Shown one piece after another: positions 41,320-49,288 of a stretch of 64,000 bases of DNA. The notes beneath the pieces are model-generated. The model made no database searches. It worked only from the letters and a program-made list of their open reading frames with translations, and was not told where the DNA came from. This stretch comes from Crossiella sp. SN42 (GTDB lineage: Bacteria; Actinomycetota; Actinomycetes; Mycobacteriales; Pseudonocardiaceae). The translations under genes were made by a program, and so were the position numbers. Every line of letters begins with the position of its first letter. The stretch's first letter is position 1. The stretch lies in assembly GCF_023897065.1 (NCBI RefSeq), contig NZ_JAMHIV010000006.1, forward strand, positions 186,001 through 250,000, given 5' to 3'.

Positions 41320-42600
41320 TCAGACCGCCCAGCGGCGCAGCACCAGCACGGCGTTGTGCCCGCCGAAGCCGAAGGAGTTGTTCATCGCCACCCGGATGTC
41401 GTGCTGCTGCGGGGTGTGCGGCACGAAGTTCATCTCCGCATCCAGCGGCTTGTGGCAGTTGATGGTGGGCGGCACGACGCCCTCCCGGATCGCCATCCCG
41501 CACACGATCGCCTCGACCGCGCCGCCCGCGCCGATCATGTGCCCGGTCATCGACTTGGTGGAGCTGACCGGGATCCGGGTGGCCCGCTCGCCGAGCACCT
41601 CGCGGATCGAGCGCACCTCCCTGGCATCGCCGAGCGGGGTGCTGGTGCCGTGCGCGTTGACGTAGTCGACCTCCTCGGGCGCGATGCCCGCGTCGGCCAG
41701 CGCGGCCCGCATCGCGGCCTTCGCCCCGGTGCCCTCGGGGTGCGGCGCGGTCCAGTGGTAGGAGTCCGCGCTGGCGCCGAACCCGGCCACCTCGGCCAGG
41801 ATCGGGGCGCCGCGCTCGATCGCGTGGTCGGCCGCCTCCAGCACCACCACGCCGGCGCCCGCGCTCATCACGAACCCGTCCCGGTCCTCGTCGAAGGGCC
41901 GGGAAGCCTCTTCGGGCGCGTCGTTGCGGTTGGTCAGCGCGCGGGCGTTGCCGCAGCCGGCCAGGTCCGCGCGGCTGATGCAGTTGTCCGCGCCGCCGGC
42001 GATGGCCACGTCCACCGCGCCGTACTGGATCAGCCGGGCCGCCTCGCCGATGGAGTCGGTGCCGGTGGCGCAGGCGGTGCTCATCGCCCGGCACGGACCG
42101 GTGGTGCCGAACAGCAGGCTGATCTCCACCGCCGCGCTGTCCATCGCGCCGGTCACCTGGGACAGCGGGCTGATCGCGCGCGGACCCTTCTCCCGCAACA
42201 GGTCCGGCAGCTTGTTGTTGTAGTTCACCGGCCCGTAGCCGCTGCCGACCAGCACGCCGGTGCGGGCCGCCAGCTCCGGGTCGAAGACCAGTTTCGCCGC
42301 CTCCACCGCCTCGGTGGCCGCGGTCAGCGCGTACTGGGCGTAGCTGTCGGTGCGCCTGGCGATCTTGCGCGGCAGGTGCGCCTCCGGGTCCCAGTCGTGG
42401 ATCTCGCCGGTGATCTGGCAACCCAGGTCGTCGGCGGAGATCGAGGCCACCCGGCGGATCCCGCTCTGTCCGGCCAGCATCGCCGACCAGGTGGTGGGCA
42501 CGCCGACCCCGAGCGGGGTGACCGCGCCCCAGCCGGTGACCACTACCCGGCGTCGTAATCGACGGAACTCGGCCTGTACCGCCTCGCTGCTCTTGCTCAT
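41320..42600 (-). CDS. Beta-ketoacyl-ACP synthase II (FabF-like)
   Basis: 426 residues with the complete Cys-His-His triad: C177 in MSTACATGTDS, H317 in NAHGTSTPLGD, H354 in KSMTGHMIGAGG, plus K349. The N-terminus carries a short charged extension before VVVTGWGAVTPLG. Elongating ketosynthase (thiolase fold) that condenses malonyl-ACP onto an acyl chain. It follows the acyltransferase gene by 15 bp. Its place in the lanthipeptide locus rather than beside fabD/fabH/acpP suggests specialised acyl-chain synthesis. Confidence 0.94.
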   Translation of the reverse strand: MSKSSEAVQAEFRRLRRRVVVTGWGAVTPLGVGVPTTWSAMLAGQSGIRRVASISADDLGCQITGEIHDWDPEAHLPRKIARRTDSYAQYALTAATEAVEAAKLVFDPELAARTGVLVGSGYGPVNYNNKLPDLLREKGPRAISPLSQVTGAMDSAAVEISLLFGTTGPCRAMSTACATGTDSIGEAARLIQYGAVDVAIAGGADNCISRADLAGCGNARALTNRNDAPEEASRPFDEDRDGFVMSAGAGVVVLEAADHAIERGAPILAEVAGFGASADSYHWTAPHPEGTGAKAAMRAALADAGIAPEEVDYVNAHGTSTPLGDAREVRSIREVLGERATRIPVSSTKSMTGHMIGAGGAVEAIVCGMAIREGVVPPTINCHKPLDAEMNFVPHTPQQHDIRVAMNNSFGFGGHNAVLVLRRWAV

Positions 42601-42615
42601 CTCGTTCCCCTCGGC

Positions 42616-43575
42616 TCAGGCGCTCGCCGCCGCGGGCAGCACCCGGCCGCGCGGCCCGGCGAAACCCTTGTCCAGGTACTCCTGCACGGCCTTCGGGGTG
42701 ACCACGGCGGTCGGCACGGTGTCCCCGGTGAGCCGGGAGAACATGTTGCGCGGCCCGATGATGTAGGCCTGCTGTGCCTTGCTCCGCCGGATCCCCTCGA
42801 CCACGGTGGACCAGCGCACCGGGGTGACCCAGCCGTCCAGCAGGTCGGCCATGATCGCTTCCGGGTCGGTGATCAGCTCACCGGTGACGTCGGAGAGCAT
42901 CGGGACGCGGGCTGGGCGCCAGTTGAGTTTGCGGTAGACCTCGGTCTCCAGCCGCTGGCGCAGGCTGGTCACCATGGTGCAGTGCTCCGCGCGGTTCATC
43001 AGGTAGAACGGGAATCCACCCTCCTCGCGGACGAGTTCGCGGAAGTACTCCAGGTCGGCCATCACGCCGGAGACCGCGTGCACGGAGTTGTCCAGGTAGA
43101 TCGACGCCTCCACCTTGCGGCCCTCGGCCTGACAGCGTGCGACGAGCCTATCCACGGCGGCCCCGTCGAGGCGATAGAAGAAGAAGCAGCCCAGCGGTTC
43201 TGCCAGTCCCTCGAAGTAGTCGACCTCCACCTTGGCGCTCTCCCGCACCAGCCGCAGACCGTCCTCATAGGACAGAACGCCGGCGTAGACCGATCCGATG
43301 ATCGCACCGAAGCTCTGCCCGCCGAAGACCACCGGTGACAGGTCCAGGTGGTCATCGGCCCAGTCGGCCAGCGCCAGGGTCAGCGCCATGTAGCCGGCCT
43401 CGTACACCTCCCAGTCGTAGATCTCGGCATGTTCGTAGGCCGAGATCAGCGAGTAGCCCAGGACCTCGTCCGCGATCCGCAGCCGCTCTTGCGCGTACTC
43501 GTTCTCCTGCAGGAAGCTCGCGATCGTGGGAAAGGTCGTCGGAACGAGTCCGGGAAAGTAGATGGCATCGGCCAC
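42616..43575 (-). CDS. Malonyl-CoA:ACP acyltransferase-like protein
   Basis: 319 residues. Nucleophile S88 in GGQSFGAIIGSVYAG (usual GHSxG, so Gln replaces His), His198 in NRAEHCTMVTSL and the C-terminal WVTPVRWSTVVEGI region of FabD/AT domains. Loads an extender or starter onto a carrier protein. First gene of the two-gene operon with the ketosynthase. The gap of about 215 bp upstream of its start, up to the terminator, is A/T-richer and presumably contains its promoter. Confidence 0.9.
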   Translation of the reverse strand: MADAIYFPGLVPTTFPTIASFLQENEYAQERLRIADEVLGYSLISAYEHAEIYDWEVYEAGYMALTLALADWADDHLDLSPVVFGGQSFGAIIGSVYAGVLSYEDGLRLVRESAKVEVDYFEGLAEPLGCFFFYRLDGAAVDRLVARCQAEGRKVEASIYLDNSVHAVSGVMADLEYFRELVREEGGFPFYLMNRAEHCTMVTSLRQRLETEVYRKLNWRPARVPMLSDVTGELITDPEAIMADLLDGWVTPVRWSTVVEGIRRSKAQQAYIIGPRNMFSRLTGDTVPTAVVTPKAVQEYLDKGFAGPRGRVLPAAASA

Positions 43576-43790
43576 GGCAGCCTCCAGGGATGGTCACCAC
43601 AAGTTCCAGGGCCAGTGGTGCGGCGGTGAAGGGCATCGATGAGGAGCCTCGCGCGAGGCATCAACCCCTGAACTCATCGAGCGCGCCGGTGCGAACCACA
43701 GGCCAACGGAACAATGGTAACCGACCAACGCCGCGGAACAACCCGATCGGGTGAAACAGCATTCATGAACGTGATCTGCCCAAAACGCAC

Positions 43791-43833
43791 AACGGCCGGG
43801 AAAACTCCCTGGGGGAGAGTTTTCCCGGCCGTT
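43791..43833 (-). terminator. Terminator of the lanthipeptide operon
   Basis: AACGGCCGGGAAAACTC pairs perfectly (17 bp) with GAGTTTTCCCGGCCGTT. It lies ten bases after the stop of the last gene and separates the lanthipeptide operon from the acyltransferase/ketosynthase operon. Confidence 0.88.
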
Positions 43834-43842
43834 GCCCCGCGT

Positions 43843-44046
43843 TCAGGCGCGGCTGTCCTTCTTCGACGGAAAGATCATCATGGCGCCGGTGATGACCAGT
43901 TCGATACCGCCGAGCACGGCGAGCACGACGCCCACCTTGTCCAGCGAGATGATCGGCGTCTCGACTCCCTTGGTGGTGAAGGCGAGAATCAGGCCGACGA
44001 TGAGCATGAACGCGCCGATGAACAGCGACTTCACGTTTTTCGACAA
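43843..44046 (-). CDS. Small two-helix membrane protein at the end of the lanthipeptide operon
   Basis: 67 residues if started at TTG 44046, which has GGGAGG four bases upstream; no ATG is available. Helix 1 SLFIGAFMLIVGLILAFTT, a short loop, helix 2 VGVVLAVLGGIELVITGAMMIF, and a charged end (PSKKDSRA). It lies 28 bp after the MFS gene in the same direction. An immunity or transport-accessory role is possible from position. No homologue recognised. Confidence 0.65.
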   Translation of the reverse strand: MSKNVKSLFIGAFMLIVGLILAFTTKGVETPIISLDKVGVVLAVLGGIELVITGAMMIFPSKKDSRA

Positions 44047-44074
44047 GGAACCTCCCAGTGACGCTGGTGCCCGC

Positions 44075-45376
44075 TCACAGCTGTCGCAGCGGGCGGACAA
44101 GGAACAGTGACAGCGCGAGCAGAAGATAGCAGCTTCCGATAACCACGAAGGATTGATGGCTGCCCATCGTGGCCAACAGCCAGGTGAGCAAGGAGACTGC
44201 GATCGGGCTCGGCCCTGACACGATAGTAGTAGCAATGCTGGTGACTCCACCGAACATCGCTTTGGGCACCCGTTCCTGCAGCGCCTGCATGAACAGCAGG
44301 TCCACCGGACTGGTCACCACGCCGGCCACCGCCATGATGGCCAGCGCGATCGGCACGTCGGTCTGCACGGCCAGCAGCAGGAGCAGCAGGGCCATGCCGG
44401 TGTAGGCGGTCAGGTAGGCCCCGCGCCTGGGCAGGCGCGGCCCGAGCACCCCGTAGCCGATGGTGCCGATCAGCGAGCCCACGCCGAAGGCGCCGACCAG
44501 ACCGCCGTACCAGGCCACCGAGCCGAGCACCTCATTCGCGTAGGCGGTCAGCCCGATGCTGGCCAGGCCGGTGTCCAGGCCGCTGAACACGGTGGTGGCG
44601 ATGATCACCACTCGCAGCAGCTTGTCGCCCCAGAAGAACTTCACCGCGGCCACGAAGCGCTGCCGGTAGCTGAGGCGGTCGAACTCCTCGGCCTCCTCCT
44701 GCTGCTGCTCATCCGCTGGGACCTGCTCCACCGCGCGGACCAGGAAGAGGACCACGATGACCGCGGCCAGCGCGCCGGCGACGGCGTCCACGAGCAGGAT
44801 GGTGGCACTGCCGAAGAGGCTGACGATCACGCCCACCAGGATCGGGCTGGCCATGGTGGCGATCGCGTTCATCGCGCGCAGCGTGGCGTTGGCCCGCTCC
44901 AGCGGGTGGCCCGCGCTCTCCGCCAGGGCCGGGAGCAGGCCGAAGGTGGCCACCCGGCCCGGTTCGTCGGCCGCGGCGCGGACGAAGCACAGCGCCAGCA
45001 GCAGCCAGGCGGGCAGCATGCCGGCCAGGTGCAGGGTGTACATCAGCACGGTGATCACCGAGCCGATGCTGATGGAGAAGATCCACGAGGCGCGCATGCC
45101 GAACCGGTCGATCACCGGGCCCATGAACAGGCCGGTGCCGATCGAGCTGATCACCGCGACGGTGACGATGACGCCGGTGAAGGCGATGTCGTTGGTCGCG
45201 TCCAGCACGAACAGCGGCAGGCCGACCCCACCGATGCCGTTGCCGACCAGGTTGACCCCGAAGGCGAACTGCGCCACCGAGTACTGCCCGGAGCGGCGGT
45301 CCTTGCGGAGCCGGTGCCTGCCCGGCGGCGGCTTGCGGTGCCGTCCGCCCGGCCGCCTGGTCGGCGCTGCTGTCAT
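44075..45376 (-). CDS. MFS transporter of the lanthipeptide operon
   Basis: 433 residues from ATG 45376, with GGAAGG upstream. A basic, Arg/Pro-rich N-terminus is followed by 12 helices (QYSVAQFAFGVNLVGNGIGG; motif-A-like GPVIDRFGMRASWIF). A charged central loop holds Glu/Gln repeats (DEQQQEEAEEFDRLSYRQRF). It resembles the MFS_3/TMF group of drug exporters. It lies 132 bp downstream of the first precursor gene, same strand. Class III lanthipeptides usually use an ABC exporter, so an MFS exporter here is noteworthy. Confidence 0.9.
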   Translation of the reverse strand: MTAAPTRRPGGRHRKPPPGRHRLRKDRRSGQYSVAQFAFGVNLVGNGIGGVGLPLFVLDATNDIAFTGVIVTVAVISSIGTGLFMGPVIDRFGMRASWIFSISIGSVITVLMYTLHLAGMLPAWLLLALCFVRAAADEPGRVATFGLLPALAESAGHPLERANATLRAMNAIATMASPILVGVIVSLFGSATILLVDAVAGALAAVIVVLFLVRAVEQVPADEQQQEEAEEFDRLSYRQRFVAAVKFFWGDKLLRVVIIATTVFSGLDTGLASIGLTAYANEVLGSVAWYGGLVGAFGVGSLIGTIGYGVLGPRLPRRGAYLTAYTGMALLLLLLAVQTDVPIALAIMAVAGVVTSPVDLLFMQALQERVPKAMFGGVTSIATTIVSGPSPIAVSLLTWLLATMGSHQSFVVIGSCYLLLALSLFLVRPLRQL

Positions 45377-45508
45377 GGTCTCGGGCCTTCCCCATCCGTC
45401 CGGGAGGTCCCGGGCGAGGTGCGGAAAGTCCGGTGCAGGCACTGCGAGCGCCTGCACCGGACGTCACCTGGATGGCGAGCGATCAACTCACTCGCCGCAC
45501 CCGGTAAT

Positions 45509-45592
45509 TCAGCAGTTGTTGCTGACGGTGCTGCCGGTCATGGTCAGCTCAGCCGCGGCGGTGTCCAGGCCCTGCAGGTCGAGAATAGCCAT
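45509..45592 (-). CDS. Class III lanthipeptide precursor 1 (27 residues)
   Basis: ATG 45592 with AGGAAAGGTG upstream encodes a 27-residue peptide. It begins MAILDLQGLDTAAAEL, with the ILDLQ motif recognised by class III LanKC enzymes and shared by SapB/AmfS leaders. It ends TGSTVSNNC. The core offers Ser21, Ser24 and terminal Cys27 as S-x2-S-x2-C, the pattern for a labionin- or avionin-type ring, plus Thr17, Thr19 and Thr22. It differs from precursor 2 at two residues. Too short for default gene callers. Confidence 0.9.
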   Translation of the reverse strand: MAILDLQGLDTAAAELTMTGSTVSNNC

Positions 45593-45651
45593 TGTATTCA
45601 CCTTTCCTGAAGAATGTTCGGGTGGGTGCAGGTGTTACCGGTGGAGCTGAT

Positions 45652-45735
45652 TCAGCAGCCGTTGGAGACGGTGCTGCCGGTCATGGTCAGCTCGGCGGCG
45701 TTGGTGTCGAGGCCCTGCAGGTCGAGAATAGCCAT
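45652..45735 (-). CDS. Class III lanthipeptide precursor 2 (27 residues)
   Basis: ATG 45735, preceded by AAGGAAAGGTG. It begins MAILDLQGLDTNAAEL and ends TGSTVSNGC; relative to precursor 1, Asn replaces Ala at residue 12 and Gly replaces Asn at residue 26. Same Ser21/Ser24/Cys27 ring pattern. It is preceded by a decayed copy of the lanKC 3' end (45791-45840), which shows how it arose. Confidence 0.9.
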   Translation of the reverse strand: MAILDLQGLDTNAAELTMTGSTVSNGC

Positions 45736-45790
45736 TGTATTCACCTTTCCTTGACGAAATTCGTTTGTCCTGACTTGGTGGTGCGTCGTG

Positions 45791-45840
45791 CATGGACAAG
45801 CGGCCACATTCGTCGCCGTGGAAAAGGATCATGTCCACAG
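45791..45840 (-). pseudogene. Decayed fragment of the lanKC 3' end
   Basis: These 50 bases align with lanKC bases 46118-46166 with about eight substitutions and one single-base indel. Translated, LanKC has YCGHVSFPGDGCSRLSM; the fragment gives LCGHD in one frame and FHGDECGRLSM in another, so a frameshift has occurred. It lies between precursors 3 and 2, where a duplicated lanKC-tail/precursor block would leave it. Confidence 0.8.
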
Positions 45841-45877
45841 AGCCAGGCAGCGCGCTCCTGGCTGGTCTTTGGGTTTG

Positions 45878-45961
45878 TCAGCAGCCCATGCTGATGGGAC
45901 TGGCGGCCACGATCTGCTCCGCCGCGCTCACCGGCAGGCCCTGCAAGTCGAGAATAGCCAT
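45878..45961 (-). CDS. Class III lanthipeptide precursor 3 (27 residues)
   Basis: ATG 45961, three bases after the lanKC stop, with GGAGGGG inside the lanKC end, so it is translationally coupled. It begins MAILDLQGLPVSAAEQ and ends AASPISMGC. Again 27 residues with Ser21, Ser24 and Cys27, but the second half differs from precursors 1 and 2 (TMTGSTVSN replaced by VAASPISMG). It has two prolines, which the others lack. Confidence 0.9.
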   Translation of the reverse strand: MAILDLQGLPVSAAEQIVAASPISMGC

Positions 45962-45964
45962 GGT

Positions 45965-48601
45965 TCACCCCTCCAGTTGAATGTTCGCCTGGCCTTGTTG
46001 TGTACCCCCGGACCGGGCACGGTGATCCGTGCCGGACAGGAATGGGAGAAACGGTGTTCCGCCGCGCAGCGCCGCGCTCAACGCGGTCAGCACGCCGGCG
46101 TTACCCGTTGCGATATCCATGGACAAGCGGCTACATCCGTCACCGGGGAAAGAGACATGTCCACAGTAGGCGAGTGGGTAGTGGTGCATCCCGTCGAGAT
46201 GCGCTTTCACCCGCTTGTCACTAATTATTTCAGACGCACCCCTGGAAAGTCCAGAGATTACCGCGAGCAATCCGGCGCGGCCGTGAAAAAGGCTGGGTTC
46301 CAGGATGAACTCGCTCTGGCAGGCCTGCGCGAGCAGCGGCAGCGCGGTCAGCAGCCGCTCGTCCGCGATCTCCCTGACCAGCTCGTCGGCCACCAGCGCG
46401 ATACCGGCCGAGCCCACGTCCAGGTAGGGCAGCATCCGGTAGCCGCCGTCCACCTGCAGCGAGCCGTCCGGCGCGCTCACGCACAGGTCCAGGTCCCGGT
46501 GCGCCGCCCGCACCGCCAGCTCCAGCCACTGACCGTCCTGAGTGGACTGGTACAGCCGGAGCAGGAACAGCGCCGGACCGGACCAGCCGCGCAGCAGCCC
46601 GCCCAGCGTGCCTGCCTGCCGCGCCCGGCCCAGCTCGCCGGGTGGCTTGTCCACGCCGTGCGGCTCGCCACTGGTGATCGCCGCGCCGAGCCGGCGCGCG
46701 ACCTCCAGGGCCCGTTTCCGGTGCGCCGGTTCGTCCTGACGTTCGGCCAGGTGCAACAGGTTCAGCCCGACCCCGGCGAGGCCGCTGTACAGCGTGACAT
46801 CGCCGATCAGCGTCTCATCGGTGCGGGACAACAGGTCCGCGGCCGGGCCGGGGTGGCCGAGCAGGTCCAGCACGTGCGCGATGCCGTGCGCGCCGTCGTA
46901 GAAGCCGATCTTCTCCCTGGGCTTCTCCGCGTCGGCCAGCAGCCAGCGCAGGTGGTCGGGGTCGAGCTCAAAACCGGTGCTGGACAAGGCCCACAGCACG
47001 CCGGCCGCGCCGTGTGCGAAGGTGCCGCCGCCGGAGCGGAACTGCTCCAGGTCGCCGGGGAAGAGCCGGTCCCGGCGGTCGGGGGTGGCGCTGGCGGTGA
47101 TCGCCGCGGCGATCGAGGGCAGCAGTTCCTCCCAGTCCGCGCCCGCGCGCACCGGCCCGGTGCGCGGCAGCGTGCTGACGGTCGGGTTGGGCGGGGTCAC
47201 CTCGCCGACCACGGAGAGGATGGAGGAGGCGAAGTCCGCGGGCAGCTCGAAGAGCCCGGTGGCGATCTCCACCAGCTCGGCCAGCTTGCCAGGCGCCAGG
47301 CCGACGATCGAGGTCAGCGGCAGGAACAGCCACAGCTTGAGCACCGCCAGGGCGTGCCGGTCGATGTCCGCGCCGGTCTTGTCCCGGTTGGTGAACCCGG
47401 CGTGGCCGAAGCGCTGCCTGCGGTTCTCCGCGATCGGCGAGGCGGCCTCGAAGTCGACCAGGAAGATCTCGTCCTCGCCGTCCCGCTCGTTGATCATGAT
47501 GTTGGCCGGGTGCAGGTCGGCGAAGACGATGCCCCGCTCGTGCACCGCGGCCACCAGCTCGGTCACCTTGGCCAGCACCCGCATCGCGCGCGCCACCCAG
47601 GCGCGGCGCTGCTCCGGCGTGGAGCTGCCCACCAGCGGGAAGTTCAGCGCCAGCCAGTGGTGCAGGTTGATGCCGGGCACCAGGTCCATCACCAGGAACC
47701 GGTGCTCCCAGACCTGGGCCACCTCGTGCAGCCGGGGGATCCCGGGCACGCCGTCGAGCGCGCGCAGCGCGGTGGCCTCGTTCTCCAGCCGGGAGATCGC
47801 GTCCGCGTCGTCCTTGTCCAGCCCCGCGTACGGCCGCGCTTCCTTGAGCACCACCTCGACGCCGTCGGCGTTGCGGATCGCCTTGTAGACCCCGCCGCCG
47901 TTGGAGAAGTGCATCGCCTCGACGATCCGGTAGTCCAGGGTGGCGCCGGTGGCGTTGCGCGCGGCCAGGCTGTCGGCGAGCACCCTGGGCACGGTGACCC
48001 ACTCCGGCGTGTGGAACACCGGCCTGCGGTCATCCGGCACCAGCGTGCCGTCCGGCCGCTGGATGGCCAGCACCCGCTCGCCGTCGGAGTTGGTGCAGTA
48101 GCGCTCCTCGAACCCGCCGTAGCGCACGTAGAGCGGGCCCTGGTTGTAGCGCAGGTCGGTGAGGATGTAGGGGCCCGGCCTGCCGCCGATCTTCGCGTCC
48201 AGCGCGGTCAGCGTGGCGGCCAGCTCCACCTCGTCCCTCGGGTAGATGGTGACCAGCTTGCCGCTGGCCGCGCGCGGGGCGTACTTGAGGTTGAACGCCC
48301 GCAGCAGCGCGACGCTGCGCAAGAACTTGAACGGGATCCAGTTCGTCACGCAGTGCGCGGCTACCGTCTCGACGATCTCGGCCGCGTCCGAGGGCGTGGC
48401 CGAGACGTGGATCTTCCAGCCCTGCGCGGGCAGCTTGTCCTCCGGCGGCCGCAGCATGACCCACTCACCGCGGCCGGAACGCCGCCAGCCCTCGGGCAGT
48501 TCGCCGTCGGAGAGCGGGAAGGCGGTCTCGGGCTCCCAGCGCACGGGGTCCTCGAAGAACACCCGGTCGGCCAGGGAGTACAGCTCTACCAAGGGTTTCA
48601 T
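45965..48601 (-). CDS. Class III lanthionine synthetase LanKC
   Basis: 878 residues, the usual size. The N-terminal lyase domain (about 1-210; KIHVSATPSDAAEIVETVA, FKFLRSVALL, TIYPRDE) removes phosphate. The Ser/Thr-kinase domain (about 220-520) has K253 in VVLKEARP, D362/N367 in FADLHPANIMI and D383 in LVDFEAA. The LanC-like cyclase domain (about 540-860; FAHGAAGVLWAL, YDGAHGIAHVL, TLYSGLAGVGLNLLHL, SLFHGRAGLLAVI) lacks the zinc Cys-Cys-His set, as expected for class III. It phosphorylates, dehydrates and cyclises the three downstream precursors. An acetyltransferase gene lies 18 bp upstream. Confidence 0.95.
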   Translation of the reverse strand: MKPLVELYSLADRVFFEDPVRWEPETAFPLSDGELPEGWRRSGRGEWVMLRPPEDKLPAQGWKIHVSATPSDAAEIVETVAAHCVTNWIPFKFLRSVALLRAFNLKYAPRAASGKLVTIYPRDEVELAATLTALDAKIGGRPGPYILTDLRYNQGPLYVRYGGFEERYCTNSDGERVLAIQRPDGTLVPDDRRPVFHTPEWVTVPRVLADSLAARNATGATLDYRIVEAMHFSNGGGVYKAIRNADGVEVVLKEARPYAGLDKDDADAISRLENEATALRALDGVPGIPRLHEVAQVWEHRFLVMDLVPGINLHHWLALNFPLVGSSTPEQRRAWVARAMRVLAKVTELVAAVHERGIVFADLHPANIMINERDGEDEIFLVDFEAASPIAENRRQRFGHAGFTNRDKTGADIDRHALAVLKLWLFLPLTSIVGLAPGKLAELVEIATGLFELPADFASSILSVVGEVTPPNPTVSTLPRTGPVRAGADWEELLPSIAAAITASATPDRRDRLFPGDLEQFRSGGGTFAHGAAGVLWALSSTGFELDPDHLRWLLADAEKPREKIGFYDGAHGIAHVLDLLGHPGPAADLLSRTDETLIGDVTLYSGLAGVGLNLLHLAERQDEPAHRKRALEVARRLGAAITSGEPHGVDKPPGELGRARQAGTLGGLLRGWSGPALFLLRLYQSTQDGQWLELAVRAAHRDLDLCVSAPDGSLQVDGGYRMLPYLDVGSAGIALVADELVREIADERLLTALPLLAQACQSEFILEPSLFHGRAGLLAVISGLSRGASEIISDKRVKAHLDGMHHYPLAYCGHVSFPGDGCSRLSMDIATGNAGVLTALSAALRGGTPFLPFLSGTDHRARSGGTQQGQANIQLEG

Positions 48602-48619
48602 CGCACCGGTCCTCTCGCT

Positions 48620-49288
48620 CTAGTACGGGCGCTCGCGGGCGGCCCGGTCGGCGAAGCTGAGCCAGGAGGAGCCCGGCTCGTTGGCGATGTACTTGGCGAG
48701 CAGCTCCTTCGCCCGCTGCTTCTCCTTGGCGGGCACCAGGTCCAGCACCGGGGCGTGCTCCTTGAACTGGCGCGCGCCTGCCACGAACTCATCGCGCAGC
48801 AGCGACCAGATCGTCTTGTCGTGGTACTCGCCATCGAGGAAGTAGAAGTCGCGCAGCACGCCTTCCAGCACGAAGCCGCCCTTGGTGAGCATGCTGATGG
48901 TGTGCTTGTTGTAGGCGGCCGCGGCGAACTCCACCCGGTGCGCGTTGAGCTGGTGGAACAGGTGGTCCACCAGCAGGCCCATGGCCTCGCCGCCGACCCC
49001 GGAGCTCCACCGCGCGGGATCGCCGATGGCGCCGCCGATGATGTAGGCCCGGTGGCCGCCGCTGGGGCGGTAGCTCACCACGCCGACCCGGTCACCCGCC
49101 GTGGTCACCACCATGAAGTTGCGGACCTTGCCGCTCTCGTTGGCTTCCTTGAGCGCCTCGGCGGTGACCAGGTCGTTCATGTCGCAGGTGAGCGCGCTGG
49201 TGGTGGCCATCGGGCGCAGCCAGCCCTCCACGGCGACGTAGTCGGCCGCGGTCATGCTTTCCAGAGTGCATATTTGTTCGCGCGGCAT
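48620..49288 (-). CDS. GNAT family acyltransferase of the lanthipeptide operon
   Basis: 222 residues from ATG 49288, chosen because GAGGTG lies six bases upstream; ATG 49306 is the alternative. RimJ/RimL-like GNAT core: FMVVTTAGDRVGVVSYRP, IGGAIGDPARWSSGVGGEAMGLLVDHLFHQLNAHRVEFAAAAYNKHTISMLTKGGFVLEGVLRDFYFLDGEYHD. The acyl-CoA loop is present as SSGVGGEA. A 50-residue charged C-terminal tail is extra. First gene of the operon. By analogy with goadvionin-type pathways it could acylate the lanthipeptide N-terminus; self-resistance or leader acetylation are alternatives. Confidence 0.87.
   Translation of the reverse strand: MPREQICTLESMTAADYVAVEGWLRPMATTSALTCDMNDLVTAEALKEANESGKVRNFMVVTTAGDRVGVVSYRPSGGHRAYIIGGAIGDPARWSSGVGGEAMGLLVDHLFHQLNAHRVEFAAAAYNKHTISMLTKGGFVLEGVLRDFYFLDGEYHDKTIWSLLRDEFVAGARQFKEHAPVLDLVPAKEKQRAKELLAKYIANEPGSSWLSFADRAARERPY

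Noticed and set aside
43576-43790. A small gene between the acyltransferase and the lanthipeptide operon terminator
   Set aside because: Frames here lack a ribosome site and coding bias; the lower G+C suits a promoter region.
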